In this document: in pieces, positions 5,886-5,886 of the stretch | Numbering within the stretch: the first letter of the stretch is position 1 | How the letters are laid out: the number at the start of each line of letters is the position of its first letter | Source: G963677485 sp964519405 | GTDB taxonomy: Bacteria; Armatimonadota; HRBIN16 | Assembly: GCA_964519405.1 (NCBI GenBank) | Contig: CAZFLA010000185.1 | Location: 1-5,886, forward strand | DNA: 5,886 nucleotides | Direction: 5' to 3' | Program-made: the position numbers and the translations under genes | The notes under the pieces: model-generated | What the model saw: only the letters and a program-made list of their open reading frames with translations | Told to the model about the DNA's origin: nothing | Databases searched by the model: none

Positions 5886-5886
5886 T

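Overview
The window looks like a fragment of a metagenome-assembled bacterial scaffold: two runs of exactly ten N (4510-4519 and 5432-5441) are placeholder gaps, and both outer genes run off the ends. The gene content is two large carbohydrate-active-type proteins around a pseudopilin-like protein whose N-terminus (RAFTLIELLVVIAII, then an SxCxSN-type segment and a YMDDYE segment). This resembles the expanded prepilin-like families of Armatimonadota, with Planctomycetota, Lentisphaerota and Verrucomicrobiota as alternatives. The phylum call is an inference from family resemblance only.

Layout. Positions 3-1534 (+) hold a right-handed parallel beta-helix protein lacking its N-terminus and broken by a frameshift near 252-259. 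The conserved N-terminal part is in one frame (3 to about 257) and the beta-helix part in another (about 254-1534). The gene-free stretch 1535-1863 holds two hairpins, one terminator-like hairpin with a T-rich tail (1701-1738), and operator-like dyads just before the next gene. Positions 1864-2529 (+) encode the pseudopilin-like protein and 2575-3075 (+) a small four-helix membrane protein I do not recognise; the 45-base spacing suggests co-transcription. After a short convergent junction (3076-3222, with a hairpin that pairs better on the minus strand), 3223-5885 (-) encodes most of a GH2 beta-galactosidase-like enzyme without its N-terminus, interrupted twice by the N runs.

How the parts may work together. 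The beta-helix protein and the GH2 enzyme are both of types that attack or bind polysaccharides, so the region reads as part of a glycan-degradation neighbourhood. The pseudopilin-like and membrane proteins between them could be surface or secretion components, but nothing in the sequence ties them to the enzymes. By hand count, GC falls from about 51% in the first half of the pilin gene to 37-39% from 2221 to 3060, unlike the GC-richer enzymes on either side.

I see no tRNA, rRNA, CRISPR array, insertion sequence or recognisable defence system. The most notable points are the disrupted beta-helix gene, the divergent GH2 active-site surroundings, the low-GC pilin/membrane pair, and the phase information that the two assembly gaps give.
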